The translations under genes were made by a program, and so were the position numbers. 64,000 bases of DNA from Symsagittifera roscoffensis. Its lineage: Eukaryota > Xenacoelomorpha > Acoela > Convolutidae. Each line of letters begins with the position of its first letter. The first letter of the stretch is position 1. Shown piece after piece: positions 49,461-60,429 of the stretch. The notes under the pieces were generated by a model, which searched no databases, had not been told where the DNA came from, and saw only the letters and a list, made by a program, of their open reading frames with translations. The DNA is taken from positions 8,777,671-8,841,670 of the forward strand of contig NC_087064.1 of NCBI RefSeq assembly GCF_963678635.1, given 5' to 3'.

Positions 49461-51458
49461 TGGGGTCACGCTAGCCAACCCCTCCCCTTAGGATTACTGT
49501 CAACTTCTACAACTGTGAAATTTAAAAAATTTTGCCTGAGTTGCAAAACAAAAATAAAACTGCTAATATCTACAGTCATTCGACTTAAAAGTCTCACATT
49601 TATGGAAATTAATTAAAGTATGCTAACAAAACTAGGATATCTGTACAAACTGGAAACTTAAGTCCAAATGATTCACAAATTTTGAAACAATCACCAAAAA
49701 AATGAAAACTGTTGTTCTGAATTGGAATGTTTATCAGAAATTTTTTTGATATCTATGCGTTTGCTCTTTAAAGGTTTTTTCAATTGTTCAAAAAAGTGAC
49801 AAGCAAACAATCGCATTGAAGTTGTTATAATTCTGGATGACTGACAAAAACATGACGATATGTAAGCATTCTTTTGAATTGTTTTTTAGTTTATGCGTAA
49901 AGTTAAGAAAACTTACATTCTGAAAACACATTTTTGCCATCCGTTTCGTAATTTGTAAAAAATCAAATCTACGATTGACCGAGGTGTCTTAATAAAATCA
50001 GAAATACGGTTTTTATAGCAAATTACAAATGAGTTGCCGGAAAATACAAAATCTTCCATGCACAAAATGAAACAGGAAGGTATAAATTGTTGACTTTCCT
50101 GACAGATTTTAGTTCTAAGGAAGTTATTTAAGATCATTACAGCATTATTTTTGCAAAATATCCTAATTTGACTGATGTTTACTGCAAAACACTGGAAAAA
50201 GAGAAATAATTACCCTTTTGATTTTAAGTGCATCAATTAACTTGCAACAATCTTTTTCTAAGAGGAAATAGTTTTGGAAAACAAACGTGTTACTTTTGAA
50301 TAACTTTTTGTTCTCTTGAAAAAAATTTTCGGCAGCAATAAGTGTTTTTTTTTCAATTGAATCAAAAATAATTGATTATGATTTTGATCCTTTTGACCAA
50401 TGAAGTTCTATTTGCTTTCAGTTTTAAAATTTTGACAAAAATCAAATTCAACGTTTTTGAAACTTTTTTATTCAAACAATTGCCTGCTGATATCTTATTT
50501 CAGACATGAAATCCAGAATTTTTGTACATTAAAAGTTTATTTTCTGTCATCAGCAACAATGTTTTATCTATAATAAAGTTTGGAAAACTCAATTTTTGAA
50601 CTACAGTTTTCGGCGTTTATACTTTTTATATTTCTACTAAATGTTTTTGCTAATCTTCAACAGGTATATTGATATTTATAGTTAATTATGATTGTTTACA
50701 AGTTTGCATTTCAATTTTTGTTTTTAATGGTTGTAGTTATTAATGATAATTGAAACTTTGATATTCACTGTTGCAACGAGCACTTATTTCACCTCGTCTT
50801 TTGTATGTTGGTTGATTTTTCATGGATAAACAAAAATTTTTTCCTTAATTTTGTCGAAATGCTCTCCCAAAAAATGAGGGATTAAGAGCAGAAAACAAAT
50901 CAAATTTTTTTTTGTTGTTTTTATTTAGCTATTTTTTTAAAAATAATTTAAGGCCACTTGAATGTAATGTTTTGGTTTTTAATCTCAGTTTTAATTTGAT
51001 GTGATTGTAGGTATTTGCTAAAAAAACTTTTTAAAACTAATGTTTAATCCAAAGCAAAAAAAATCTTTTCTAGTTAATATTTATGACTCATAAAATAACT
51101 AAATTCCTTGTTTTTCAAAAATGCATCGAAGATTCCAAAAAATGGGAGATAAAACAGCTTTTTGTTAAGGTTGTTAATATTAAACTAAGTCCAGTAATCA
51201 AGCACCTGATAAACTCTTCAACACTTTTTTTCGGATAAAAACGATTGGCGAAAAGTTCGCCGCTTCTATGATTTTTTTTCTCATTTTAAAAAAATGTGTA
51301 TGTAGCTGGTTGTAGAAAAGTGACAAGTTTTCTTTCAATTTGAGTTCAATAACCACTATTGTTTGAGAACTGAAATTCATTTTTCTCGGGAGGAATCGCA
51401 CTCTTCTCTACACTACGTGTTGTTTTTGAATCGTAATTCTTTCAGTGTAAATAGTAGT

Positions 51459-51667
51459 ATTGTATCGTGTCCCGGATCCTAAGGGGGGTCCTTCTTAAGG
51501 GGGGGAGGTCCTCACTTAAAGCAAAACCCTAGGAAAGGGGTCCTTAATTTTTGGAGGACCCCTATCCTAGGATTTTGTAAATGAACGCAAGTTCCCACCC
51601 CTAAAGTAAAAGACCCCCTCCTTAGGATCTTGTTAAGCTGAGCTTAACAACCGGGACCCGATACAAT
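51459..51667. mobile_element. GC-rich palindromic MITE-like element (copy 1)
   Basis: The 209-bp element has terminal inverted repeats ATTGTATCGTGTCCCGG at left and CCGGGACCCGATACAAT at right. Nested inside are GGATCCTAAGG against CCTTAGGATC and a central near-perfect hairpin, CCTAGGAAAGGGGTCC against GGACCCCTATCCTAGG. Also present is the palindrome GTTAAGCTGAGCTTAAC near the right end. G/C runs make it stand out from the AT-rich surroundings. ATTGTA/TACAAT at the very ends may be part of the terminal repeat. It carries no ORF. Confidence 0.75.
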
Positions 51668-52044
51668 AATTCCTTCTAATTCCTTTTAAAGCGGTCCCTT
51701 TTCCCGCGATAATTAAAATTAATCGTCCTAATTCCGGAACTTTTCTTTTTCGTCCTAGTTTCATGTAAATATCATTTCCTGGCTTTCTTTCTTTTCGTCA
51801 AAGATTTGTCATGCTATTAAAGTTTGTTATTGAAAACGAGCCTAAGGATTTCACACATTTGTTTGAATTAACACTTGTTTTGCGTCAACTAGCTTATTTG
51901 CCTGAAGCTATTTATGTTAAAACAGTGATTGAGCTCAATACGAGTATTTTATTAGTTGTAAAATGGTAAAAACCAAAACATGTACAAGTCGAAGTATAAA
52001 AAGGACGAACAGTAAAAATCATCTGAAAATATTTGTTTCAGAAT

Positions 52045-52467
52045 TTAATGTTTAATGTTTTGGTTTTCTTTGCGCTGTTTTTTAGATGGTCGTTCTTCTG
52101 AAGCTTCAGATAAAATAAATGGGTTATTTATAGGGGGACGTTCACGGACTCGGCTACTAGAAGCTTCTTCTTCTTGCAGCTCTGTTTCTGAGTAGTGCCG
52201 CTGTAAAAATCCCCAATCCGGGAGTTGAAAATCGGGAAAGCTGTTATCAGTTTCATTGTATGAGTTGGCCCACTCGGTGTCCCTGTAAATGTCTTCTAGA
52301 AAAGCTTTTTCTTCGGCGGCTTTATGGACAAAGGGCACTGTCAAATTTCCGTCGAAAAGGAGAAAACGTTTTGAGTCGAATGGTGATTATGCAAGTTTGT
52401 TTTGTTGCACTGTCATATCGGTGTGACCTTTCGAAACTATGTTATAGTTGTACACTCTCATTATTTT
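52045..52467 (-). pseudogene. Duplicated 3' fragment of Polinton DNA polymerase gene
   Basis: This is the copy-1 version of the terminal coding exon. From the truncation at 52,467 the minus strand reads into FDGNLTVPFVHK-type sequence. From residue MTVPFVHKAA (52,344) to the stop at 52,045 it differs from 55,264-54,965 by one residue (SEERPS for SEKRPS). Upstream of 52,344 a GTAATTTG change relative to copy 2 and the duplication boundary remove the rest. It cannot encode polymerase activity. The near identity shows that the duplication is recent compared with the decay of the polymerase gene. Confidence 0.85.
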
Positions 52468-52483
52468 TGAGGAAAGTAATTTA

Positions 52484-55388
52484 AGTATGCTAACAAAACT
52501 AGGATATCTGTACAAACTGGAAACTTCTACGAAAAATTTCCTATACATTGATTAAACAGGTTAGTTATCTGAACAAAAAGTACTAAAATAAGTCCAAATG
52601 ATTCACAAATTTTGAAAAAATCACCAAAAAATTGAAAACTGTTGTTCTGAATTGGAATGTTTATCAGAAATTTTTTTGATATCTATGCGTTTGCTCTTTA
52701 AAGTTTTTTTCAATTGTTCAAAAAGTGACAAGTAAACAATCGCATTGAAGTTGTTATAATTCTGGATGACTGACAAAAACATGACGATATGTAAGCATTC
52801 TTTTGAATTGTTTTTTAGTTTATGCGTAAAGTTAAGAAAACTTACGTTCTGAAAACACATTTTTGCCATCCGTTTCGTAATTTGTAAAAAAATCAAATCT
52901 ATGATTGATCGAGGTGTCTTAATAAAATCAGAATTACGGTTTTTATAGCAAATTACAAATGAGTTGCCGAAAATACAAAATCTTCCATGCACAAAATGAA
53001 ACAGGAAGGTATAAATTGTTGACTTTCCTGACAGATTTTAGTTCTAAGGAAGTTATTTAAGATCATTACAGCATTATTTTTGCAAAATATCCTAATTTGA
53101 CTGATGTTTACTGCAAAACACTGGAAAAAGAGAAATAATTACCCTTTTGATTTTAAGTGCATCAATTAACTTGCAACAATCTTTTTCTAAGAGGAAATAG
53201 TTTTGGTGTTGCTTTTGAATAACTTTTTTTCTCTTGAAAAAAATTTTCGAGAGCAATAAGTGTTTTTTTTTTCAATTGAATCGAAAATAATTGATTATGA
53301 TTTTGATCCTTTTGACCAATGAAGTTCTATTTGCTTTCAGTTTTAAAATTTTGACAAAAATCAAATTCAACGTTTTCGAAACTTTTTTATTCAAACAATT
53401 GCCTGCTGATATCTTATTTCAGACATGAAATCCAGGTTTTTTGTACATTAAAAGTTTATTTTCTGTCATCAGCAACAATGTTTTATCTATAATAAAGTTT
53501 GGAAAACTCAATTTTTGAACTACATTTTTCGGCGTTTATACTTTTTATCTTTCCACTAAATGTTTTTGCTAATCTTCAACAGGTATATTGATATTTATAG
53601 TTAATTATGATTGGTTACAAGTTTGCATTTCAATTTTTGTTTTTAATGGTTGTAGTTATTAATGATAATATAAACTTTGATATTCATTGTTGCAACGAGC
53701 ACTTATTTCACCTCGTCTTTTGTATGTTGGTTGATTTTTCATGGATAAACAAAAATTTTTTCCTTAATTTTGTCGAAATGCTCTCCCAAAAAATGAGGGA
53801 TTAAGAGCAGAAAACAAATCAAATTTTTTTTTGTTGTTTTTATTTAGCTATTTTTAAAAAAATAATTTAAGGCCACTTGAATGTAATGTTTTGGTTTTTA
53901 ATCTCAGTTTTAATTTGATGTGATTGTAGGTATTTGCTAAAAAAACTTTTTAAAAACTAATGTTTAATCCAAAGCAAAAAAAATCTTTTCTAGTTAATAT
54001 TTATGACTCATAAAATAACTAAATTCCTTGTTTTTCAAAAATGCATCGAAGATTCCAAAAAATGGGAGATAAAACAGCTTTTTGTTAAGGTTGTTAATAT
54101 TAAACTAAGTCCAGTAATCAAGCACCTGATAAACTCTTCAACACTTTTTTCGGATAAAAACGATTGGCGAAAAGTTTGCCGCTTTTATAATTTTTTTTTC
54201 TCATTTAAAAAAAATGTGTATGTAGCTGGTTGTAGAAAAGTGACAAGTTTTCTTCCAATTTGAGTTCAATAACCACTATTGTTTGAGAGCTGAAATTCAT
54301 TTTTCTCGGGAGGAATCGCACTCTTCTCTACACTACGTGTTGTTTTTGAATCGTAATTCTTTCAGTGTAAATAGTAGTATTGTATCGTGTCCCGGATCCT
54401 AAGGGGGGTCCTTCTTAAGGGGGGGAGGTCCTCACTTAAAGCAAAACCCTAGGAAAGGGGTCCTTAATTTTTGGAGGACCCCTATCCTAGGATTTTGTAA
54501 ATGAACGCAAGTTCCCACCCCTAAAGTAAAAGACCCCCTCCTTAGGATCTTGTTAAGCTGAGCTTAACAACCGGGACTCGATACAATAATTCCTTCTAAT
54601 TCCTTTTAAAGCGGTCCCTTTTCCCGCGATAATTAAAATTAATCGTCCTAATTCCGGAACTTTTCTTTTTCGTCCTAGTTTCATGTAAATATCATTTCCT
54701 GGCTTTCTTTCTTTTCGTCAAAGATTTGTCATGCTATTAAAGTTTGTTATTGAAAACGAGCCTAAGGATTTCACACATTTGTTTGAATTAACACTTGTGT
54801 TGCGTCAACTAGCTTATTTGCCTGAAGCTATTTATGTTAAAACAGTGATTGAGCTCAATACGAGTATTTTTTTAGTTGTTAAATGGTAAAAACCAAAACA
54901 TGTACAAGTCGAAGTATAAAAAGGACGAACAGTAAAAATCATCTGAAAATATTTGTTTCAGAATTTAATGTTTAATGTTTTGGTTTTCTTTGCGCTGTTT
55001 TTTAGATGGTCGTTTTTCTGAAGCTTCAGATAAAATAAATGGGTTATTTATAGGGGGACGTTCACGGACTCGGCTACTAGAAGCTTCTTCTTCTTGCAGC
55101 TCTGTTTCTGAGTAGTGCCGCTGTAAAAATCCCCAATCCGGGAGTTGAAAATCGGGAAAGCTGTTATCAGTTTCATTGTATGAGTTGGCCCACTCGGTGT
55201 CCCTGTAAATGTCTTCTAGAAAAGCTTTTTCTTCGGCGGCTTTATGGACAAAGGGCACTGTCAAATTTCCGTCGAAAAGGAGAAAACGTTTTGAGTCGAA
55301 TGGTGATAATGCAAGTTTGTTTTGTTGCACTGTCATATCGGGGTGACCTTTCGAAACTATGTTATAGTTGTACACTCTCATTATTTTT
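52484..55388. repeat. Direct tandem duplication, copy 2 (original)
   Basis: See copy 1 at 49,617 for the match. This copy contains the terminal coding exon of the polymerase (54,965 onward on the minus strand) and the palindromic MITE at 54,379. Between 52,484 and 54,960 I see no gene: short ORFs such as 52,621-52,992 minus and 54,003-54,263 plus have no recognisable domain, and their equivalents in copy 1 are broken or altered. This AT-rich DNA lies downstream of the polymerase and may be the terminal non-coding part of the Polinton. Confidence 0.92.
54379..54587. mobile_element. GC-rich palindromic MITE-like element (copy 2)
   Basis: Identical in structure to 51,459-51,667 at an offset of 2,920 bp; the right terminal repeat has one change (GGGACTCGATACAAT). 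Because it is inside both duplicates, the insertion predates the duplication. Confidence 0.75.
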
Positions 55389-55479
55389 CCAGTAAATAAT
55401 ATGTCCCTGAAGGTTTGGTGGACCAGTTCTCTCTGTGCACTCCGTTTTATTCCTTTGGCACTCAATTTTTGAGTGCCTT

Positions 55480-55807
55480 CTGAACAGTAGCAAAATTATG
55501 ATTCTTTTCTACAACGCAGGGGATAGTTTCATTTCACTTCAGGCACTCAATTTATACCAAACAAAATTTGATTCATTTTACCAAAAAAAAACAGAAGACT
55601 CTAAATTATGGTTAAAAAAGAGGAAACGAGAGGGAATTTGTTGTCAGATAAATCAACGCTTAGGCAACATTGTATAATTTTGCCTAAATCAGCTAAATGC
55701 CCATAGTTTAATGCAACAAATTAAGGGGGGTAGGGAGGTTGGTGGTGGTAATTTTGTTCTGTAAAAGGTAGGAATGAGGGTGGAAGGGTGGCTTAAATTT
55801 TACTTAC
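55480..55807 (-). other. Intron in Polinton polymerase gene (328 bp)
   Basis: The donor reads AATG|GTAAGTA on the minus strand at 55,808/55,807, a consensus site. The acceptor reads CTACTGTTCAG|AAGG at 55,480/55,479. Joining them keeps the frame across the KLYSVV-to-LSAKGIK region that is continuous in related polymerases. Without splicing the frame stops at the TAA inside the donor. It contains a G-rich run (AAGGGGGGTAGGGAGG) on the plus strand at about 55,721. Confidence 0.75.
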
Positions 55808-58216
55808 CATTAAGGACGACCGAATATAGTTTCGGTTTTAGGGCGTTGAATTCTCTGATCGTCTTCCCACCAGTCACGTCTTTGAACTTCAGCACAACTT
55901 TCTTGTTGGTATCCTCGAACATGAAATGGTCCTCATCGTAATTTGAAAAGTCGAAATCAGCTTTTATTTTCTCCAAGTTTCGGTAAACGTCATCAGTTTT
56001 TATTGCATAAATAAAACTATCCCTGTCGGAGTAAAAGAGTTCCAAGTTTTGATTTGGTTCCATTTTTTGATAATGAAACTGAAACATGAAGCGCTTGGCG
56101 AGGTCTAAGATGATCGCACCAACTATCATAGGTTTGTCCCACAATATTTTTGTTACCGAAAACCTGATATTGGCTAATTGATCGTCAATGATTTGAAAGC
56201 TTTTCATTGTGCTCAGAGCTGTTTTTTGTAAAAGTTCTCTCTCATTCCTTACAATCTCCAGCTTCTTTCTTCCTAACTTGGACTCCATTGTCTTACCGAA
56301 AGCAGAATTATCAATTAGCTGGTAGAAGTTCTCCTTGAATTTATTACCGCGGCTTTTCGTAGGCGAGTGTTCAGGTCGACAAAGCGTGCCATCAAGTGAC
56401 TTTGGCGGAACTGAAGAACTTTTCCGGGGTGAGTTATTTTCATTCCCAGCTCGTGGTACAATTTTAGGGTAAGGTAGCGCAAAACATAACCTTCTTTAGG
56501 ATGCATGGTCTGTAGAAGCTTTGGCACTTTTGGCAGTGTGGTGATTCCCAATTTTTTCCCCCAACATGTCGATTTGCTCGTTGCTCATTGCACCGATGTC
56601 CACTACTTCACGAGAAGGGGCAACGGGGTAATCAGCATAGAAGTCGTGAAGCTCTTCGGGTATAGTTAAATTGACTTCAACTATATAACCCCACTCTGAG
56701 GTTTCGCTGGTGAGCAGTATGTCTGCCAGACTTTTTTCAACTATTGAAAAATCGTTTAATGGCAAAGGGCAGAGTTTCATTATCCCCCATTACAAATTGT
56801 TTGCATCAAAATTGAGGATGTAGCTTGATGGTTCTGAGGGCAAAAAATTGTCGAGGTTTTTATTGTTTGCTTTGTAAAATCGGCGCACGTAAACCGACGA
56901 CATGCCTCCTCGAATCATTCGCTGCACAAGGTCGAGATGTTCACGGTCCGTTAAGAGTTTCAGTTCGAACTTACAAACGTTTAGAAAGGCGTCCCCGGAA
57001 AAATTACTTGCCCTGAAGTAACAGGCGCAATCCAGTTCGTATGTTTGATAGAAAACTTCACGAAAAGCTTCGAAAACGGAAGCAAGCAATAGCACATCTG
57101 TAGACAAGTACAAGTCGTGGTAATCACCAAGTGAGCCACACTTCAGTTCGGTGAAAACTTTAAGGGCATGATTGTACTCGCATCTTGAAACCCTCACATC
57201 CCCTCCTGTAAGACTATTTTTCCACATTGCTCGTGGGGGAAGGCGAGTTTCTCGGAGTTCTCGAACGAGTTGAAGTATGAGTAGGGGTATTGCCCTTTCT
57301 GTTTCAACATACTGACTTTTTCAGGTGAGTGGCCGAGTTTTTCAAAATAGTTCTCCAGCAGAAAAAACTTTTCGTTGGGCAAATTATCGACAAGTTTTGC
57401 CAACGGTGCTAGCATGAATTATAAAGTGTAAACCATAATTTGGCAAATTATGAGCTACCACTGTAATGTAATTTGTTGTTTTTCTATTAACGTTACACTC
57501 ATTGTGTGCCCAACCCAGGAACTTGTAGGTGTAATGGCAATGATCAAGTACCGCTTGATCATTGTCAGAAAAATCGTTCTCGCATATCCAACAAATTGTA
57601 GCATCTTCCCGTTCCTGGTCTGTTATACCGATGAAAATGTAATATTTCCTTTTTTCTACGTAAATTTGCCTCGCTAACAATTCAAGGGAGCTAATTAGCT
57701 CTTCCATCACATTCGGTCCTCTTTTAGGCTCAAACTTTAACGGGTCTTTTTTCCCAAATTGGATTACTGCTAACGCGTAGCCGCACGGTTGATGGATTTC
57801 AATTGTTTGCGTGCTAGATTTTTGCGGATCAGGTTGCGGTCCGTATACTGGTAACAGCAGTGACTCCAAATCAAAGTAGATTACTCTGGGTACGTACCAG
57901 CGAGCTGTTAAGTTTTTGAACTTGTGGTCATCTTTTCCCGGCTTGGGCGTTGTTATGACGACATCTTTGTCTTGGTAGCACAGTTCTTGATGTCTTCTCA
58001 GAGTTTCGAATGAAGCGCATGTGTGGAAAAATTTGCGGCAAATCTCAAAATTGAAATTGGTGCACTTTGTGCCGCACGTACTCGCCCAGTTTCTGGAGAT
58101 CACTTATCAACACATAGTGATATTTTGATCCATCTGTCAGCAGCCACAAATCCTCAATCAGGCTAGTAGTGAATCTGCTCGATACTCTTATGGGCAACAA
58201 TTCGCCATCATTGTAC

Positions 58217-58336
58217 CTGAACAAAAAATAATTTTGCTACCTAGGTTTGGAATGAAATATAAAGGGTGTTTGAATAGGTGAAGAACTTTAATGAGGGAAT
58301 TCTAAGATTTTTAGAAGACAATTAGAATTTGCTTAC
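58217..58336 (-). other. Intron in Polinton polymerase gene (120 bp)
   Basis: The donor is TTCCG|GTAAGC at 58,337/58,336 and the acceptor TTTTTTGTTCAG|GTAC at 58,217/58,216. The splice restores one continuous frame from QINVF into the next exon (GELLPIRVSSRF). A further acceptor-like TTTGCTTCAG|GT at 58,956/58,955 suggests at least one more 5' exon, which I could not find. Confidence 0.7.
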
Positions 58337-58955
58337 CGGAAGACGTTGATTTGACAATTGTTGAACTTTTCAAATCTGTCCACATCCATCAGAACCATTG
58401 GCATTTCGTATTCCTCATTGATTTTCACAATTCCTTCTATGTCGAGATCGTAGGTTGAGTTTTTGTTTTTCTCCAGCCACCATCTAGATGTGGGGAAGAG
58501 GGCCGGCTCATTCACATTGTGATATGCGGCAACAAAGCAGTAGAGAAAGCAACGGTCATCAACTTTAGTGTTGATATTTGTGAGCAGAGTAGATGCTGCG
58601 CTGAGTGCGTCAGGTAGCTCGAGGTAGGATCCTGCTCTCATTGTTGAGAAGGCCGCGAAACTGATTTGCAATTTTTCAATTCTGTCAATAATCCAACCGC
58701 TACCATGAGAAGAGAACGAATTGACTTGGTTGACCATTTGTTCAATCAGTTCCAAGAATTGATCCCCAGCTATTCCCTCGAAGTACACTGTCAATGTCTT
58801 AAGGTTCAGAAACAGCATGTTCCTTTGGAAGTTTCCACTGTCCCCGTCTTGCACAGTGGGAATTTTGATCATTCTCACTTTCACGTGGAATTGCAACTTG
58901 TTTGGACCCTCTCCAGTATGAGAGCATCTATATCCTCCTTGTTTTGCATCATGAC

Positions 58956-59734
58956 CTGAAGCAAATCCATTTATTTTTCACCAACTTTGAGATCGTATAG
59001 ACGCAATTTGCCTCTAAATGCGCTTTCCGTTGGTAAGTTTTATGGGATCTTGAGCACAGTTCTACTAGTCGTGTTCGAAAGTTAAAAAACATGATTTTTT
59101 ATTTTTTTTACCTTCATTTTTAGCTTGAATTATTCGTTCTCATTTTAAATTGAAGTGAATCTGGTATGAAACCTTTAGGAGCTATCTGATACGTAATTAG
59201 GACAAGCGTAGAAATTAAAAATCAATTATAGCCCAATCAATGAGAGTAGACGCTTAAAAAGTTTTGATTTTTTGAGAAATTCTGATTTTTGTGTAAATTA
59301 AAAAAAATTGGGAAAATTTTTTTTTGTCTCCAAATCCATTGAACTACCCTCAATCAGTTTGCCATGAATTTCTGATTATGGTTAAAGGTTATGTTCATTT
59401 TTCGAAAAAAAAACATAAATTTTCTTTTTTCACATTTTTACCAAAAAATTGTCAGTTTTACACCCAAAACATGTATATAAATGTAATATAAAGCAAGATT
59501 ATGGCTTAAAACACTCTCTGTTACTTTGCGTAAGACCTGGTTAACCCCACCGGGCACAAAGTATGATGAGAGAGAGAGAGAGAGCAGAGAGTGTTTGATA
59601 AAATAAAACAAATAAATATGGTTGGACTACCAATAAGAAAATGTTGGACCCTTGCATATTTATCTTTCTTTTGAAAACAAAGCAAAATCCTGAAAAGGAT
59701 ATTCCAAATGGGGTTTACTACTGAGCAAGTATAT

Positions 59735-59775
<41 letters not shown>

Positions 59776-59886
59776 AAACAACAATTTTAGCGAAAACTTA
59801 TTCTCGATTTTTGATTTTTTTCTAATTTTCAAGTTTTTCTCCAACATTTTGCTGAAAACCTTACGGGGCAAATTTTAATTGATCTG
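58956..59886. other. AT-rich DNA with (GA)n and (CT)n tracts, no gene
   Basis: GA repeats at about 59,570-59,592 and CT repeats at about 59,739-59,764 face each other across about 150 bp, so the pair could fold back. The rest is AT-rich with poly-A and poly-T runs. A missing 5' exon of the polymerase could lie here, but I cannot identify it. Confidence 0.5.
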
Positions 59887-60429
59887 TTAAGCAAATAAAA
59901 AATGAGACAAAAATATACAAGTTGATTGTTCTGGAGTTGAAACTGCTCCCCTAACAAACGACTCGGGAGACATTGCTGTCGGAATATCCCAGTACGCTTC
60001 GCACTCTGAATAATCACGAATACATCCCTCCTGATTTTCATACAGCGGCGTTGACTCGCAGTCACACGCGAAGAGCATTTTTCTTGGAGACTGCTAGAGC
60101 GAGGTTGTGTCGTTTATCTCCGTCTTTTCTAATGCCGGATAGCTCTCGTGAATAGTGCAACTCTCGTACATTCGTTTTCGATTCTGTCGAAGTAGATCGA
60201 TGTGATCAAGGAGGTAGTTCGGTAGCATGATATGACTTTTTGTAGTCCATTCCTCGTTTTGATTACCGTCGTTTTTTTGGAGAGCCAAGTCATTGAACGG
60301 ACTTACTGTAGGCGGGGGTACTCTCTCTTCCTGTTGATGAGTGACGGCAATCGACTCTCTCGTGTATGTTTAACTGATAATTGTTCTTTTTCGATCAGAC
60401 ACTGAGGTTATTTGTAAAGGACTAGTCAT
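59887..60429 (-). pseudogene. Unrecognised Polinton-associated ORF with two stops
   Basis: From ATG 60,429 one frame runs to a stop at 59,887, about 180 codons, interrupted only by TAA at 60,370-60,372 (codon 20) and TAG at 60,094-60,096. It reads MTSPLQITSVSDRKRTIIS before the first stop, then an acidic and polar segment (QQEERVPPPTVSPFNDLALQ), a basic stretch (LLRQNRKRMYES) and a cysteine-bearing tail (FACDCESTPLYENQEGC). No family is recognised and no membrane segment is clear. Its position between polymerase and the PC4-like gene and its coordinated decay suggest that it belonged to the Polinton. The alternative is chance openness, which I think unlikely over 180 codons with only two stops. 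Confidence 0.45.

Larger units (their letters stand above)
47630..49740. mobile_element. Long inverted-repeat (foldback) element, ~2.1 kb
   Basis: About 355 bp at 47,630-47,985 are the diverged reverse complement of about 49,473-49,740. Landmarks are TTGGCTAGCGTAACTCCAT at 47,971 against ATGGGGTCACGCTAGCCAA ending at about 49,481, TGCCTGAGTTGCAAAAC at right against GTTTTATTTGCAACTCAGGCA at left, and TGCTAACAAAACTAGGATATC at right against its counterpart at left. The right arm has lost about 64 bp that the left arm and the 52,500 copy keep. The inside carries a second, smaller inverted duplication. No transposase is recognised. It could be a non-autonomous DNA transposon, or the terminal inverted repeats of a collapsed larger element such as the Polinton next to it. 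Confidence 0.65.
49617..52468. repeat. Direct tandem duplication, copy 1 (~2.85 kb)
   Basis: The block matches 52,484-55,388 in the same orientation and nearly base for base. The left end is AGTATGCTAACAAAACTAGG (49,617 and 52,484). The right end is CACTCTCATTATTTTT (ends 52,468 and 55,388). The offset is 2,867 at the left end and 2,920 at the right end, because copy 1 lacks about 64 bp near 49,665 and has small indels elsewhere. Copy 1 carries only the last 100 codons of the Polinton polymerase, cut at the copy boundary, so copy 2, which joins on to the rest of the gene, is the original. Apart from that fragment and the palindromic MITE, the block holds AT-rich DNA without recognisable genes. 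Confidence 0.92.
54965..58955 (-). pseudogene. polB: Polinton-type DNA polymerase B, spliced and broken
   Basis: Family B polymerase of the Polinton/Maverick (protein-primed) type on the minus strand. The order is: N-terminal region 58,955-58,337; intron 58,336-58,217; 58,216 onward with HYVLISDLQKL; 3'-5' exonuclease with IYFDLES (near 57,870) and HNLPNYGLHFII (near 57,430); DHCHYTYKFLGWAHNECN treble-clef-like motif; APLAKLVDNL; YHDLYLSTDVLLLASVFE; motif A region DANNL (near 56,795); NSAFGKT motif B (near 56,300); FYSDRDSF motif C (near 56,030); intron 55,807-55,480; and C-terminal exon 55,479-54,965 with LSAKGIKRS and a basic tail. It would copy the element from protein-primed ends. It is dead: frameshifts near 58,050, 57,222, 56,550 and 56,340, a deletion of the segment between HFII and APLAKL near 57,410, and a TAA at the tyrosine of motif A (56,790-56,792). 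Motif C has Arg where YTDTDS normally has Thr, with both Asp kept. Confidence 0.9.

Noticed and set aside
52260-52484. Plus-strand ORFs at 52,260 and 55,180
   Set aside because: They are antisense shadows of the polymerase C-terminal exon and its duplicate.
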